Assembly (NCBI GenBank): GCA_947561395.2
Contig: OX387191.1
Span: 37,899,439 to 37,963,438, forward strand
Direction of reading: 5' to 3'
Source: Buxus sempervirens
Lineage: Eukaryota; Streptophyta; Magnoliopsida; Buxales; Buxaceae
DNA: 64,000 nucleotides
Position numbers and translations under genes: made by a program. How positions within the stretch are numbered: the first letter of the stretch is position 1; the number at the start of each line of letters is the position of its first letter. Shown in pieces: positions 11,075 to 23,598 of this stretch. The notes below the pieces were generated by a model that saw nothing but the letters and a program-made list of their open reading frames with translations, was not told where the DNA came from and searched no databases.

Positions 11075-13410
11075 TGTAACGCCCCGAACCCGGGTCAATG
11101 CATAACAGGCACCCAACCCGAATCCGAAGTACTACTGGGCCCAAAACATCAAATTACCAGACCATTAAATAAAATTCAATCAACAATTAATATTAGAGTG
11201 CGGAAGTTTATCATCTATAAAAATCCATTAAGTGTGGATATAATGTCATCCAAACCATCTCATCAAAATAAATCAAGTCTGGTAAACAGGTTCTATCATT
11301 CTCACTCTCATAATCATCCAATCCATAAAATAAACAAATAAGAAATAAAATGTATCTAACATATGTATCAACCTCAAAACTATACTACTCAGGATAGTAA
11401 TAATCTTCTGGGAGAAAATTTGTAATCTCGCTCTGAGTATCAAAACCCAAGTCCCTCTTTCGCGTATCAGCTTAAAAACAAAACAAAACAAAACACGAAT
11501 GAGATACAAATATTCCAGTAGGTAACAACATGCATGAATAAATAGTTATACATAAAAATAGTCATACTTTCATGCTCGATAAAGTAATCGAATAAACAGG
11601 ATACAATCTCAATGAATAAAACAGTAATCAACAACATTTCAGAAGATGTAATCTTTCCCATTAATATGAATTTCAACACAAAAGTGTAATAGGTAAAACC
11701 AAAACTAATCCATTATATGTATTTGTAGGACTCATGAAGACAAGAAGGCCTTTAATAAGAAACTCTCCATTTACTATGCCACCATGCGATTTATGAGCGA
11801 AGCTAGTACATCCTCAAACCTGAATCTCAATTTGACAATAAGAGGCCTAGACATCGACTTAGTGCGCACAAAACTTACGGAGTTCGGTACGTACCACCAG
11901 CATGCAACCCTTGAATCAATACACGGAGATGGCCGCTTATCCTCACATACAAGGTACTCACCAGCAACATAAACATGAAATGGGACCCTACAGACATGAA
12001 GACCCCCCAAATGCAAAGTAACTTGCAAAGGAAGCACGAGCGCAAACTAGGAGTATCCAACCAAAGAAAAACCTCTTCACTCATTAGCCTACACCTATGG
12101 ATCCATATGTAGCTATGCCCACTAGACACCAACAATAACAATTAACTCAAAACAATATAGTTAGTAATAGTGGCACATAGGGTTTTCCGAAGCTTAAACT
12201 CTTTCCAAAGATAACTCTTCAAAATATTTTTGGTGTGAAGTTCTTCTAAAGTTCAGAATTTTTACTGAGTAAGAAATTTTCAATCAAATCAAATCAGATT
12301 GTAAAATAGTCCAAAAATCCTTTTATTTCCAAAGTTAAGACAACCTTTTTGCAAACAAACCTAAATCACTTGTCAATTTGTTTGTAATACAAAAGATCAT
12401 TGAAAAAAGTTGTAAACACTCAATATCTATTGATTCAAGTATTTGACATCATTTAAAATCATTTGGTATTGAAATAACTCTTCAAATTCAGAAAAATCAA
12501 GTTTCTGTAATGGTCGCTTGACCTCGTCGCTTGGGTGACTTGGTTGGGCGATCATATATTAAATAACTCCGAAAATTAGTATGGTCACTCATCAAAGTCG
12601 CTCAGGCGATCTGATGGCATCCTATCTAAAAATAACTCTTTTCAACTGTCGTTCAACCCAGGTTGCTCAGGCGATCTGTTGGGTGACTAAGTTTCTAAAA
12701 TACATAGGCGAGTCGCTCGATCTGATCGCCCAGGTGATCGTGTCAGGAGCTCGACAAACTGTGGCTAAATCCAACTTCCGAAACAAGTTTTTATGCAACA
12801 AACAACATTCTATACATCAAAATCATCTCTAATAACTTCAAAAACATATATTCAATACTTCCAAATCATACAAAACGATCAAACCACCATAAAACTCAAT
12901 ATCGACTAAACGGGTGTGCTACCTACCTTTGTTAGTTCCAAGAACTCCTTCTTCCTCCTCTTTCTCCTTAGTGTAGGTTCTGATCCTTTCTTCTTCTGTA
13001 ACACAAGACCCTCTGGAATGTGGATCTCCTCAAGAACAGCAAAGCTCCTCAGTCTCCTTCTTCTTTCTCGGTTCTTCTCTTCTTCTTTTTTTAGCCGCAA
13101 GAGAATACAAAGAGTAGGTATACGATTAGTCGTATACTCTCTTAATAAAAACCCTATTTTTAATCCTTATGATCCCATGTATCTCCCCTCCTTCAACTCC
13201 TATCCTTCTACCCAAGAAAATTAAAAGATAGCCTTAATTTAATACTTACCCCTTTATTTCATGATCCAACGGTTGGATTTGCATCAAATTCTTGTTCTCC
13301 TTCATCAATGTGATCACCTATATATTTAATTGCAAACCATCAATAAAATCCACAATAAAATATTGATTATTATTTAATTTAAAACTTTTGAAAATTTTTG
13401 GGGTATTACA
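11075..13410 (-). mobile_element. Unit B: group-1 (TGTAAY) solo-LTR-like element, 2336 bp, uninterrupted
   Basis: Starts TGTAACGCCCCGAACC and ends TTGGGGTATTACA; flanked by AGTTA (11070-11074) and AGTCA (13411-13415). It is the best intact reference for the group. Minus-strand sense: a TATA-like TTTTTATTAAGAG near 13140-13155, donor AAAG then GTAGGT (GT at 12926-12925), word cluster 12505-12760, block ATGGATCCATATG at 12105-12117, palindrome 11500-11517, acceptor AG at 11472-11471, then a short exon ending FLPEDYYYPE-stop. No gag, pol or tRNA-primed internal region. Confidence 0.8.
12505..12760. repeat. Private palindromic word cluster of unit B (GTCGCTCAGGCGATC)
   Basis: Many copies of GTCGCT, GGCGATC, GGGTGAC and GATCGCCCAGGTGATC within 260 bases. 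Begins 166 bases beyond the predicted donor, matching the placement in unit A. Confidence 0.7.
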
Positions 13411-14850
13411 AGTCATACAGTGACTAAAGCATTCAATTCATGCTTCAGATGCATTTCTACTCATATTTAATCTTATTATTAGGTAACTATATCATAAATT
13501 GAAGCTATTAAGTCAAAAAGTATCAAAAGGTAAAATTCTGCATTTCACGATTAAGCCCCACGATTAATCTAGTAATCACAATTAACTCCACGATTAATTT
13601 GCAATTCACGATTAATCTAGTGATTAATTCCACGATTAATCACAAGTTCGTGATTAAGAAAAACCCAAAATTTTAAGGTTCAGGTCACTCTTAGGATTAA
13701 CCCAGGAGATTAATCAGCAATTTTTGCAAAATTTGGAAAAGCACTTTTACCGGCGGTTTTTTTGGCTTCTACCAACTGTTTATAACCCCCCCTAAAGGTC
13801 CAAATAAAAAAATTCAGAAAAATCTAGAAAAATTCCTAAAAATCCGATTAATCAACCACTATGGTTGATTAATCACGGATTCTCAAAAAGCCCCGTTGAA
13901 ACGTTCGAAATTCAAATTTTCAATCAAAACTTCACTTTTCTTTGAACCAACTCATTTCAAATCATTTGAAGTCATGAAATCCTATTTCTAACATGATATT
14001 AAAGCTATAGAAACTTACAAACACAAACGATAACGAATTCACAGCTTCAAACTCAAATTCTTAAGCTACATGCCAAGAATTATAGAACTTAGAGACCAGC
14101 ATGCCAAATCCAAACCATCTGAGTTTAAACCATTATACAACTATAATTCATACGCTAGCTTCCTTTAAATTCAACTAAATGATAACTTACCTTGTTTTGA
14201 AGATGCAAGAGCAGCTGCTACAACAACTCAAACTCTACTTTCTAGCCTCCACTAGCAGCTCTACTAGCACAAAGAACTATTAAATCTCAATCTCCAAACA
14301 ATTCTCTACGGATCTAAGAGGTGAAGAGTAGAAGAAGGATTTGAAAAGGAAAGGGAGAGAGAGTTCAATTGGCTTCTGTCTACTAAACTCAAACCAAGGG
14401 TTTTAAATAACTTAACTTTGATTTGGTGCTTCACAGGCCTATATACATAGAATACTATACTGCACCCCCTAAGCACCAATCACAACTAGACATTAGAAAA
14501 TAACCTAACACTAAGGTCTGACCCTAAAACACCCAATAACCATATTCCAAAGCTCTCAACCAAACAAAACATAATAGACCATTTACTAACATATAAACTT
14601 TAATTAAATAACATCAAATCAAGTAAGTCTTTAGTTAATTGCAAATTTCACTATAATTCATAGAAAATTGTTACAATCTAGATATAAATAACCCTGCATC
14701 TAAAACAAATGAGACAAATCACGGATAAATTAAATAATCCAATTAATTAATATAAATTAATCACTACTAATGCAATAGGTCACTCACTAAATAGTAGAAA
14801 AATCTCAAGATTAATTCAAATTATCTTAAATGTTTTTTCTTGGATTCTAT
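13411..14850 (-). mobile_element. Unit C, second part: word cluster, donor and TATA box
   Basis: Continues unit C right of unit B. On the minus strand there is a TATATAG box at 14446-14440 and a strong donor CAAG then GTAAGT with GT at 14190-14189. The cluster of GATTAATC words lies at 13540-13880. The far end is not certain; GAAAATTGTTACA ending at 14675 is one candidate, but no matching target duplication was found. No coding domain. Confidence 0.45.
13540..13880. repeat. Private palindromic word cluster of unit C (CACGATTAATC / GATTAATCG)
   Basis: At least eight CACGATTAA or TGATTAAT words in the first 130 bases, and two opposed copies around GGTTGATTAATCACGG. It differs wholly in sequence from the A/B words but takes the same position, about 310 bases past the donor. 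Confidence 0.6.
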
Positions 14851-16269
14851 CGATTGTATAAGTTGTATTTAAGTTATTTTCAACAGCTGGAAGTGGTGAT
14901 TTTCATTTTTGATAAAAACTTAGATTTTGGGACAAAGGATGTGAATTTGACTCGTTTTGACTTCAAAAGGAGATTTTTGGTTCCAAATTATTTCTAAAGG
15001 ACTTTTTTAATGCTTCCAAACTCTGTAACATATGTATTTAGACACAAATAAAAAAAATTTTACTTTCAAAATATGTTTAAGAAATTATTTGGGGATTTTG
15101 TCCACCTTGCTTTTAATTTGTTATTTTTGAGTTTCACCGGACTTCTATATAGTTCTTACATTTCTCTTGAATATTTGAGCTTTCACCCACTTGTTATTAT
15201 CTCTGAGGTTGTTTCCATGTAATCGGGAATCCTGATATTTACCTCCATGTGTAATAGGAGAGATCTTGTGTTTCTATCCCATATACATGGGATTACTCCC
15301 AACACTTCCCTCCATGAGGAATTGGAGCGAAGTTGTCTTCCACTCATGTATTTGAGATGAGCATGATATAGTCTCGAATTATATTGTGGTTGGATTTGTG
15401 CCTCATGGGTTTGGCTCTACATGGATCCATAGAGTAGCTAGATAGTAAAATGGATACCCTTTGTGTGGTTGAATCCCATGTTCACATATGCGTGCCATCG
15501 TGTAACTCCTGTTTTGGTTGATTGCGGCAATCCACTCCTGTATTATTTAGATTGTACTTGCAAACCTACTCCTTTACTAGTTGGGTGCTCTGCAATAAAA
15601 CAATGACTGCTCCTGTATTGGTTGGCTTCACACATAAGACGTAAGGTGGCCGTGGATATGGCTATACCCATTCAAAGTTATCTTATTTCACGAGACCTAC
15701 TATAATGCTTTATTTGTTTTATTTTGGAGATTTTCATGTTGGTTATATGTACTGTTTATGAGAGCATTACATTATTTAATTGCCATCTTTACTTCGATAT
15801 ACATCATGATTTGAACTGTATAAAGTTGGTTTATTGCATGCATGTGCCCCACTTACTGGGATATTTATATCTCATGCTGGATTTGTTTTGTTTTTAGACA
15901 TTCCTGATGAGGCCACAACTGGTGGGTTAGAGCTTGAGGATGACATTACTGACTACAAAGAAGACTGATTATTACGTTGAGTAGGTTTTAATAGTGATAA
16001 GCTTTGAATTCTATGTTGGACATTGGATTTGTGAATAAACTAGAGGTGTTGAGATTGAGTGACTAGTGGACCAAAGTACCAAACTTACGCTTTTGACATT
16101 GTTGTTGTTAGTTATTTCACATATTTCTACATTTGATTGAGGTTTTTATGATCACTTATGCGCTTCGATATTAAAATCTCAATAAGTCTGGTTAATGTTA
16201 TGCTTTGGGCCTACAATTATCACATCGGGTTTGGCGGTTGGTGAGTGGACCTGGATTCAGGGCACTACA
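14851..16269 (+). mobile_element. Group-1 unit fragment, plus sense, 3' half
   Basis: Ends CCTGGATTCAGGGCACTACA, the reverse of a TGTAGTGCCCTGAATCCAGG start, close to the heads of the 33495 and 60554 units. Contains ACATGGATCCATAGAG near 15419, the palindrome GGGATATTTATATCTCA at 15858-15874, polypyrimidine tract and AG acceptor at 15896-15897, then an open acidic exon (LELEDDITDYKED, stop at 15966). Promoter half missing or decayed; no target duplication found. Confidence 0.55.
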
Positions 16270-17426
16270 CCTGAACCCACAGCCAACCGAATGAATAAAC
16301 TGGTCAACCGAACTCCTTTAAGTGGGTTGGGTTTGAGTGGGTTAATGGGTTGGTTCAAAAATTTTTGCTCTAGTTAAAGTAATTCTATTTGAATTGAAAC
16401 CTGTGATTTCGAAGTGGTAGTTTGAGCTTTTTATCATACTAGAACTATGTCAATCATTAGTATTCTAAAATTTTAGGTCATATGTCCTTGAACAAATCCA
16501 TGATCGTTAAATCTTGCATCTGAACCCTAGGGTTTATAAGTAAGATCGATTTGTAGGACAAGTTCATAAATTCGAAATTAATAAATGAAATAAATTTTAA
16601 AATTTAATATATATTATAAAAATACAGCTCGATACCTACCACTCAACTCTCCTAAAGTCTTATTGTTTATAAATGAACGAAAAAAAAAGAGAAAAAGAAA
16701 ATCGAAGTAAACAAAGACATGATTTATGTAGTTCGGAAAGATGTCTATGTCCATGGATGATAGGGTGCCTTCACTAATTCATTGAATATAGGGTCGAAAA
16801 TTGCAATCTCAAACACGAACATAAATCATACTTAGAGTCGAGGAGTTGTGCACAAGTGTGCAGTAAAACACATATCCAATTATGGACATACAGGGCGCAT
16901 ACACAATACTTACCATAATTTTTTAACCAATAAAAGAATTTACTACAAATTTTATTTTTCAAGTCCAAGAAATTTAAAAAGGTAGGTAGCTTTGGTTTTT
17001 TTTTTATTTTTTCAAGTCACAACTCACAAGCAATCATGTAGGATAAATAAATATGTAAGTTACAAATTATATAAATTAAAAAAAATGACACTTCTCAGTA
17101 CATGAAAATACAAGTAGGACTGGGTTTGATCGATTTAAAGAAGTACATATTTTCATGGTTGCTAATGCTAAATAAAGTGGGGGTTGGATTCAATGCAGTG
17201 ATCAGGTGTGTTATTTTTTAGAATTAGTCTATATATTCGTTGACCGTAAGCACCTTAAATTTGCTTGAGTTGAAAATTGGAAAATGTGCACAAGTCCTAA
17301 AACTTCAAAAGAACAAAGAAATTAAATCAAAATTGGAAAATAAGGGCTTTTTGTTGTTGCAATTATCACAAATTTGAAGGAGACTTTTTAAGATTCTTTG
17401 GAAAAGACAGATGTCACCGATTAAGA

Positions 17427-17581
17427 GTGCCGGCACATTTTTAAAACTAATTATAAGTTTTGACCATTATTCCCTTAATTAATAAATCTTCATAAGAGGT
17501 GTGTAAGGGATATTTTGGAAAACTGCACATTTTATTTGGTACGCTTCCCAAGAGGCCTCTTCTCATTATATATAGTATAGA
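17427..17581 (-). mobile_element. Helitron 5' end and possible short Helitron remnant
   Basis: On the minus strand the sequence begins TCTATACTATATATAATGAG at 17581, preceded by an A, which fits the plant Helitron 5' consensus TCTMTAYTA and the A|T insertion site. The next 60 bases resemble the complete small Helitron at 28248-28475 (GGAAGC...GTGCAG.TTTCC). A GTGCCGGCAC palindrome at 17427-17436 sits where a 3' hairpin would be, but the CTRR end is not intact. Confidence 0.5.
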
Positions 17582-18283
17582 TGACCGCTGGATGCATGAT
17601 AAATTACCTCACTAATTGAACTCTATTTTAAACCAAACACCTCTTAAATAAGAATCAGAAAAAGAAATAGTCAAATTATCATGCCTCACGGAGGGGAATG
17701 GTGACGTGCTTCATGTGCTATCACATTATCATGCATGTGACAATATAGAACCCAATTTATTTGGTTTGGTTTTGGGTTGAAAAATTGGTTTAACGAGTTT
17801 TATTTTTTTCTCTTTAGGTTAATAGGTTTACTGTTGTTGGCCTTTAGGGGTTTCAAGTTCAAGTGTTCAACGAGTTTACTCTTTTGATTGTCAATCAGTT
17901 CTTGCGCAAGAAGAAAAAATATGTTTTGTGTCCTTGTAGACCCAAAAATTGTATTCTTTAATTTCTTTTATTTTTAGCAAAAATGGAAATCTATCTCTTG
18001 ATAATAGGTTTTAATATGTGAAAATGACCCAAATTGGGTTGAGTTGGGTTACAGGTTTTCCATTTATGAATGGTTTGGTATTCGGTTTGGGAATTTTGAT
18101 TCCAAAGTTTGTTTGGTTCGCTTTTTGGGCCTGCCATCAATAACCTTGGTTTGGGCTAGGGTTGAGTCCAACCTGAATGAAACCGCACTGAGTTGCAGCC
18201 CTAGTTTCCATGGTGTCGGCACACAATGGAAAACGCAAAAAACAAGATCAGCATTTATAAAAGAGTTGGACATGCATGTGTGG

Positions 18284-18435
18284 AAGAAGATCTAGAAAAA
18301 TGAAAAATAAAAAAGGAGGGAGGGTGGAAGAAACGGGAGGAAAAGTGGGAAAGAAAAAAAAAAGAAAAGAACAAGAAGAGGAAGAAAATGAATCCACCAC
18401 TAGGAAAGAAGAAAGGAACCAAAAGAAATTAGATT
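18284..18435 (+). repeat. Purine-rich low-complexity tract
   Basis: About 150 bases almost entirely A and G on the plus strand, giving Lys/Glu-rich or Phe/Ser-rich chance translations. No repeat unit of fixed length. Confidence 0.7.
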
Positions 18436-18956
18436 CAATCTTGAGCACACCAGGGCCTTTGGCATGGTAATTACTTGGTTTGTGTGGGACGGGGAACCAC
18501 ACAAGCCTTGGGGATTAGTTAGTGCATGCAAGCTAGCAAAAAACCATGAGTTGAAAAAACAAAAACACGAAGACAAAAACAAAATAAAAGAAATTAAAAG
18601 AAAAATTCGGCAGAAAATTTTTATCAAAAAAGTAAACAATTTTTGGTAAGGAATTCTACCCATCTTTTAGAACACTATGGAATATGTATTTTTATACTAA
18701 CTAGGTGGGGTGGGCGCATGCACATTATAATATTGGGTGTGGTTAAAAAAATTGAGTTATAATCACTCCATGCATTACATGTGGTAGGATCACACATGTA
18801 CCTTGATGGTACTAAAAAAAAGTTAAAAAAAATATTACAGAAAACTAATTTTCTGATAAAAGGTCAAACGAAAATGCACATTTAATGGGTTTGTTCGGTT
18901 ATTCAATTTTCATTAAAAAAGTTTATTCCATAAATAGTCTTAGCATACATTCACTT

Positions 18957-19200
18957 GGTAATTGAGAATTAGTATTGTTTTTAAAACAACTGAAAATTGT
19001 ATCATTTTAATGTTTATAAAAATTTCTTTCAAAAATACCCTCAAAAGACTTTGAAAACCTTTTCACTCATTTGCATACAATTATACAAGTGAAGTTTGCA
19101 AGTCTTTTTGAGGATATTTTGAAAGAAATTATTTTATAAACAATAAAATGATATTAATTCCTAATTATTTTAAAAAGGTATTATTATTTCTCAATTACCA
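18957..19200. mobile_element. Foldback MITE
   Basis: Two arms of about 100 bases form a long imperfect inverted repeat: GGTAATTGAGAATTAGTATT at the left reads back as TTATTATTTCTCAATTACC at the right, and the inner parts pair through TTTCTTTCAAAAATACCCTC. Total about 244 bp. No ORF. A clean target duplication was not identified. Confidence 0.7.
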
Positions 19201-19279
19201 TTTCTTGGCTGATTGAATTTGAAGTATATTAAAAAAGTATTACTAAACCAAGTTTTTTTTTTGGTAAACCAACATGACA

Positions 19280-19921
19280 CTATATTGAAATAAAATGAAC
19301 AAAAGGAACCTCTCTGCCATCACTGGAGAGCAGGTTCCAAATACAACAAGGAGGAGAGTGAACCCAAAGGCAAGGGAACCTGTCAAGAGCAAAATTTGCC
19401 AAGCAATCCGCTGCCTGGTTACTCTCCCGGAAGACATGACAAAGATCAACACTTAGAAAATTACATATTAAGGATCTGATAATAGAAAGAGCAGCAGAAA
19501 TCTTCCATGGACCAAGGGATGAAGAGTCTTTGATCAGATTAATGACAACCTTAGAATCACCTTCGAAAATGACGAATTTTAAGTCTAGAGCAATGGCTAA
19601 CCTGATGGCTTCTAAAGTGGCAAAAGCTTCCGCTTGAATGCTAGATGTGGCCTCCACAGATGATGCAAATGCAGCAATGAATCTTCCTTGACTATCTCTT
19701 GCAATCCCACCGATGGAAGCTGTATTTGAAAACCGTCTATAGGCACCGTCAAAATTGATCTTTACGTATGGGTGAGGAGGTCTTCTCCATGACACTTGCA
19801 CTACTTGTTTCTTTCTACTACTCCCCTCTTGGAAATTCTGCAATGACCGAGTATCATTGTGGAGCTTTGCAATGTATTGGCACACTCGTAGAAGAGAAGG
19901 CAGGTTGCCTTCAAATAACAC
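19280..19921 (-). pseudogene. LINE ORF2, C-terminal RNase H domain
   Basis: Open 213-codon frame with the plant-L1 RNase H pattern: VKINFDGAY near the start, GGIARDSQGRF, the QAEAFATLEAI helix, FEGDSKVVI and, near the end, HVFRESNQAADCLANFAL. The first Asp, the Glu and the DS motif expected for catalysis are visible. It would remove RNA from RNA-DNA hybrids during target-primed reverse transcription. It is out of frame with, or separated by a stop from, the preceding zinc-binding domain, so ORF2 as a whole is inactive. Confidence 0.85.
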
Positions 19922-19963
19922 CTCGTTCCTTTCCTTCCAGATTGCCCAAATGAAGTTAGCAAT

Positions 19964-20515
19964 CTATGACAGGAAAAAGCATCTGTTAAAACTTGATGAG
20001 TAGTTGTTTGAAGCCGGAAGATGAGCAATCCAAGAGAACCACTGTGGGAATGAGGAAGAAGGGCCAAGTGACTGAGTGGCACCTCCAATTGCCTTTAGCC
20101 ATACCGCCCGAGAAAAAGGGCACTTCAAGATCAGATGCTCAAGGCTTTCCTCAGCCTCTTGGCACAGCGGGCAGCTAGGTTCATATCCCCCAATCCTGGA
20201 GTTCAGCAAATCACAAGTAGGGACAGCGTGAGACAAGCATTTCCATAGAAATAGCTTGATCCTTTTGGGACAATCGAGGTGCCAAATTTTTAGCCACATG
20301 GGGTCTTCATCATGTACATACATTCGATTTATTAGGCGGTAAGCAGATGCCACCGAGAATTGTCTCAAAGCTGTGCTCGACCACATTCTACAATCCTTGT
20401 CCTTGTTGGGATCAATAATGGTAGCCAAAATCTTGTTCACCATTGGCAGCTCCCAGAATGTGTTCAATAGGTTGACATTCCACTTCCCTGTACCATGCTC
20501 AAATAGCTGGCTCAC
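19964..20515 (-). pseudogene. LINE ORF2, zinc-binding reverse transcriptase (zf-RVT) domain
   Basis: 183-codon frame with the zf-RVT pattern: WLKIWHLDCPKRIKLFLWKC followed by CPLCQEAEESLEHLILKC with the Cys-x2-Cys...His...Cys ligands, then SRAVW. This domain lies between RT and RNase H in plant L1 elements. It is joined to the RT frame upstream by disrupted sequence around 20515-20575. Confidence 0.85.
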
Positions 20516-20572
20516 CCAAGTGATATTGAAAAGATCATGATTCTTTTGAACTTGGATAGGAGACTTTTCAGA

Positions 20573-22654
20573 CTACACCCATACATCTTCCACAATCTTT
20601 ATATCTTGGCCTGAGGCAATCACCCATGCACTACCAGCAGTAATCCATTTCTTAAGCTTGTGCAGTTGTTTCCATCCAAATGAGTGCCTGGCCTTGCAAG
20701 AGGCAGATAAAAAGTCAAAATTTGGGTAATATGTATTTTTCATAACAGTACCCCAGTAGCTGTTGTGTTCATTGGTGAGCTGCCATGCTGCTTTCAACAC
20801 AAGAGCTTGATTCATTTCTTGTGCTCTCTTAATATTGAGGCCCCCGTTCCTCCAAGGCATGGTAATTTTCTCCCAGCAAACCGTATGCAAACTTCTGGCT
20901 TGCTCCCCTTTTCTCCAGAAAAACTGCCGGCCCATTTGATCAATCTTTGAAGTTACTTCCTTGGGGAGACAGAAACAGCTCATGTAGTGTAATGGTTGGG
21001 CGTTCAAGACGGACTGAATGAGCGTGACTTTCCCCATTTGAGACAGAAATTGAGCTTTCCAACCCGTCAAACGATCTATCATTTTAACTAGTAGATCCTC
21101 ACAATCCCTCTTCTTTATCATCCTTCCAACAGTAGGCATCCCCAGGTATTTGTAGCTACCTTGAGTACGAGGTACATTGAAAATTCTGCGGATCTGAGCC
21201 CGGCGGATTCTTGATGTATTGTTGCTGAAATACAAAGTAGATTTGTCGGGGTTGATTTCCTGACCTGCTTCCAAACAATATCTGTACAAAATCCTGGCTA
21301 TCACAGAAGCTTCTCTCTCAGAAGTAAGGCCATAAAGATTCACGTCATTAGCATACATTAAATGCGAAATACGCATACCTCCATGATGAAGCCTTACCCC
21401 GTTGTATCGTCCCTCTGCCTCAGCTCGGTTGATTGCAGAGGATAGCACTTGTTGGCAAAGAATAAACAGGTAGGGAGAGAGAGGATCCCCCTGCCTGAGA
21501 CCCCGTTCCACAGCAATATTTCCAATGATTTCTCCGTTAAAAAGAATGCTATAAGAGACAGTCTGGATGCAACTCATAATAAGTTTCAAGACAATAGGCT
21601 TAAATCCAAATGCACTCAAGACTTTTTCAATGAAAACCCAGCTGAGCCTATCGTAGGCTTTTGAGAAGTCAATTTTCAGGGCAAAAAAACCTTTATCAAG
21701 AACCCGATTTCTGTTGGACTTAGAAGGTTTCTTTTTCTTTTTGAAACAGTGAGTAATCTCGTGATGAATCAAGATATTATCCCGTATGGCTCTATTAGGA
21801 ATAAACGCAGCTTGGACAGGGGCAATTAAGTTGGACAACAGTGGTCGCATTCGGGTGACAAGGATTTTTGAGATGATCTTGTAGACAAAATTGCACAAGC
21901 TAATAGGCCGGAAGTCTTGGATCTTTCTAGGATGATGGATTTTTGGGATGAGAGAAATGTAGGTGTGGTTGAGGTCAAGAGGCATGATCCCATCCTCAAA
22001 GAATTTTTGTACCATCTGAATCACCTCACTTCCCACCACATCCCAGGAGGAGTGAAAGAAAACACCTTGAAAACCGTCCGACCCAGGGGCCTTGTAAGGT
22101 CCCATACCTTGGACAATTGACCAAACTTCTGTCGGGGAAGGAATATAGCGCAAGGAATCATTCTGCTCTGCGGTGATGGTCTGAGTGATTAGACCTGGCA
22201 TATCATGATCACACCAAATTCTGGGTTGAGAGTAAGTCTCTTTGAAGTGTGCCTCCACAAGTCTAATAAGTTCCACTCTATCAGTAATTTCATTGTTGTT
22301 TGGACCCTTCAAAGATTGAATAAAATTGTGTTGTCGGCGGCACATTGTAGCCTGGTGGAAGAACCTAGTATTTCCATCTCCAAACTTGAGCCAAGATACC
22401 CTAGATTTTTGATACCATAAGATTTCTAGTTGATGTAGCACAGCAGCGTATTCCCTTTGGAGATTCTTCTCATCAGTCACCAGGCTTTGTGTAGGATTTC
22501 TGTCGATCAGTTCCTGAACTATTTGAATTTTCTCAATCAAACCTGATTTTCGTGTATGGATATCTCCAAGTACCTCCTTATTCCAGCGTCGAAGATCTCT
22601 AGACAACGCAGACAGCTTTGACCGCAGATTCCTGCCAGCTCCAGAATTCGACAT
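20573..22654 (-). pseudogene. LINE ORF2, reverse transcriptase domain with altered active site
   Basis: Open stretch of 693 codons from an internal Met. Family motifs in order: APGSDGFQGVFF, ISLIPKIHHPRKIQDFRPIS, AFIPNRAIRDNI, FFALKIDFSKAYDRLSW (first catalytic Asp present), ERGLRQGDPLSPYLF, then HLMYANDVNLY where the family has (F/Y)ADD. The middle Asp of the catalytic pair is Asn (codon AAT, plus positions 21347-21349). That single change would be expected to abolish polymerisation. Upstream in the same frame two TGA stops stand where Arg codons (CGA) are likely, consistent with decay of methylated CpG. Confidence 0.9.
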
Positions 22655-22726
22655 TTGCGACCAAGAATCTCAGATGATGTTTTGGCAAGTCTCTTCTTGT
22701 AACCAAAACGCTTCAAATCGGAAGGG

Positions 22727-23440
22727 TCATCGGCGCGCTCTGCTTTCATGAAGGAGGTCCACCAGCAAAAGGCTGTGGTCCGATGCAATTATGGGTTGAG
22801 CAGTGGTAACAGGGTGAGGGAATATGTTGAATAAATTTGGGGAAGCAAAAACCCGATCAATTTTCTCCGAAATTCTACCTAATCCCTGTTGCCCGTTGCA
22901 CCAAGTAAACTTGGGGCCCTTAGTTTGAACTTCCACCAATCCACAGTTGTCAACCAATGTTCTGAATTCTTCAACTTGTCTACTGTGCAACTGAAGCCCT
23001 CCTCTTTTTTCAGACTCATGAAGCATCGCATTGAAATCCCCTAAAAGGATCCAGGGTGTGTCAAAAGATCTCGCTGTCGCTTCAATAGTTTTCCATTGCT
23101 GAACCTGACGTTCAATCACGGAACTAGCATGAACAAAAAATACCAACCAAGATAATCCTTTATAAGATAGGTGCAGAACTATAGCCCAGTCGAAGGTGAA
23201 CAGAATAGAGACATCCAATATAGACTTCCACATGATAATAAAACCTTCCTTACGATTGCAAGATGGGATAACAAAGGATTTTTGAAATGACATTTTGTTT
23301 ACAATACTCTCAGCCTTCTTTGTATTAGCAAAAGTTTCCGATAGCAGCACTATATCTGGCCGAGACTTCAAAATTTGGTCTTTTAAATGTGCTTGAGTCA
23401 TGGGTTGACCAGCTCCATGACAGTTCTAGAACATAAGCTT
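22727..23440 (-). pseudogene. LINE ORF2, N-terminal AP-like endonuclease domain
   Basis: Encodes the exonuclease-endonuclease-phosphatase fold that nicks the target DNA: NCHGAGQPMTQAHL, DIVLLSETFA (catalytic Glu), WILLGDFNAML (Asp-Phe-Asn), FTWCNGQ, RISEKIDRVFAS and IASDHSLLLVDL (Ser-Asp-His). A TAG at 23426-23428 replaces the Trp of the usual (M)WNC(H/R)G start, so the long open frame now begins at the Met at 23401. A frameshift near 22730 separates it from the RT frame. Confidence 0.85.
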
Positions 23441-23598
23441 CATCATGTCTTGATCCCCAGGGGATCCGGGTCACTTAAGGGGGACAGAGGATCAAGCTCC
23501 GGAGATAGTTTTCTTTTCTTCTTCAGTGACAAGGTAACTTCCTTTGGATTACGCTGTTCCATGTCCATATCCACCATACCAGTTGCCTTCACACCTAA

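Larger units (their letters stand above)
16270..18956. other. Gene-poor spacer
   Basis: No convincing gene. Contains A/T-rich DNA, a Helitron terminus near 17581 and a purine-rich tract at 18284-18435. Short open frames here (for example around 18044-18295) lack recognisable domains and overlap on both strands, so I treat them as chance. Confidence 0.5.

Noticed and set aside
18044..18663. Several overlapping frames on both strands with Lys/Glu or Phe/Ser runs
   Set aside because: Produced by a purine-rich tract; no start context, domain or conservation.
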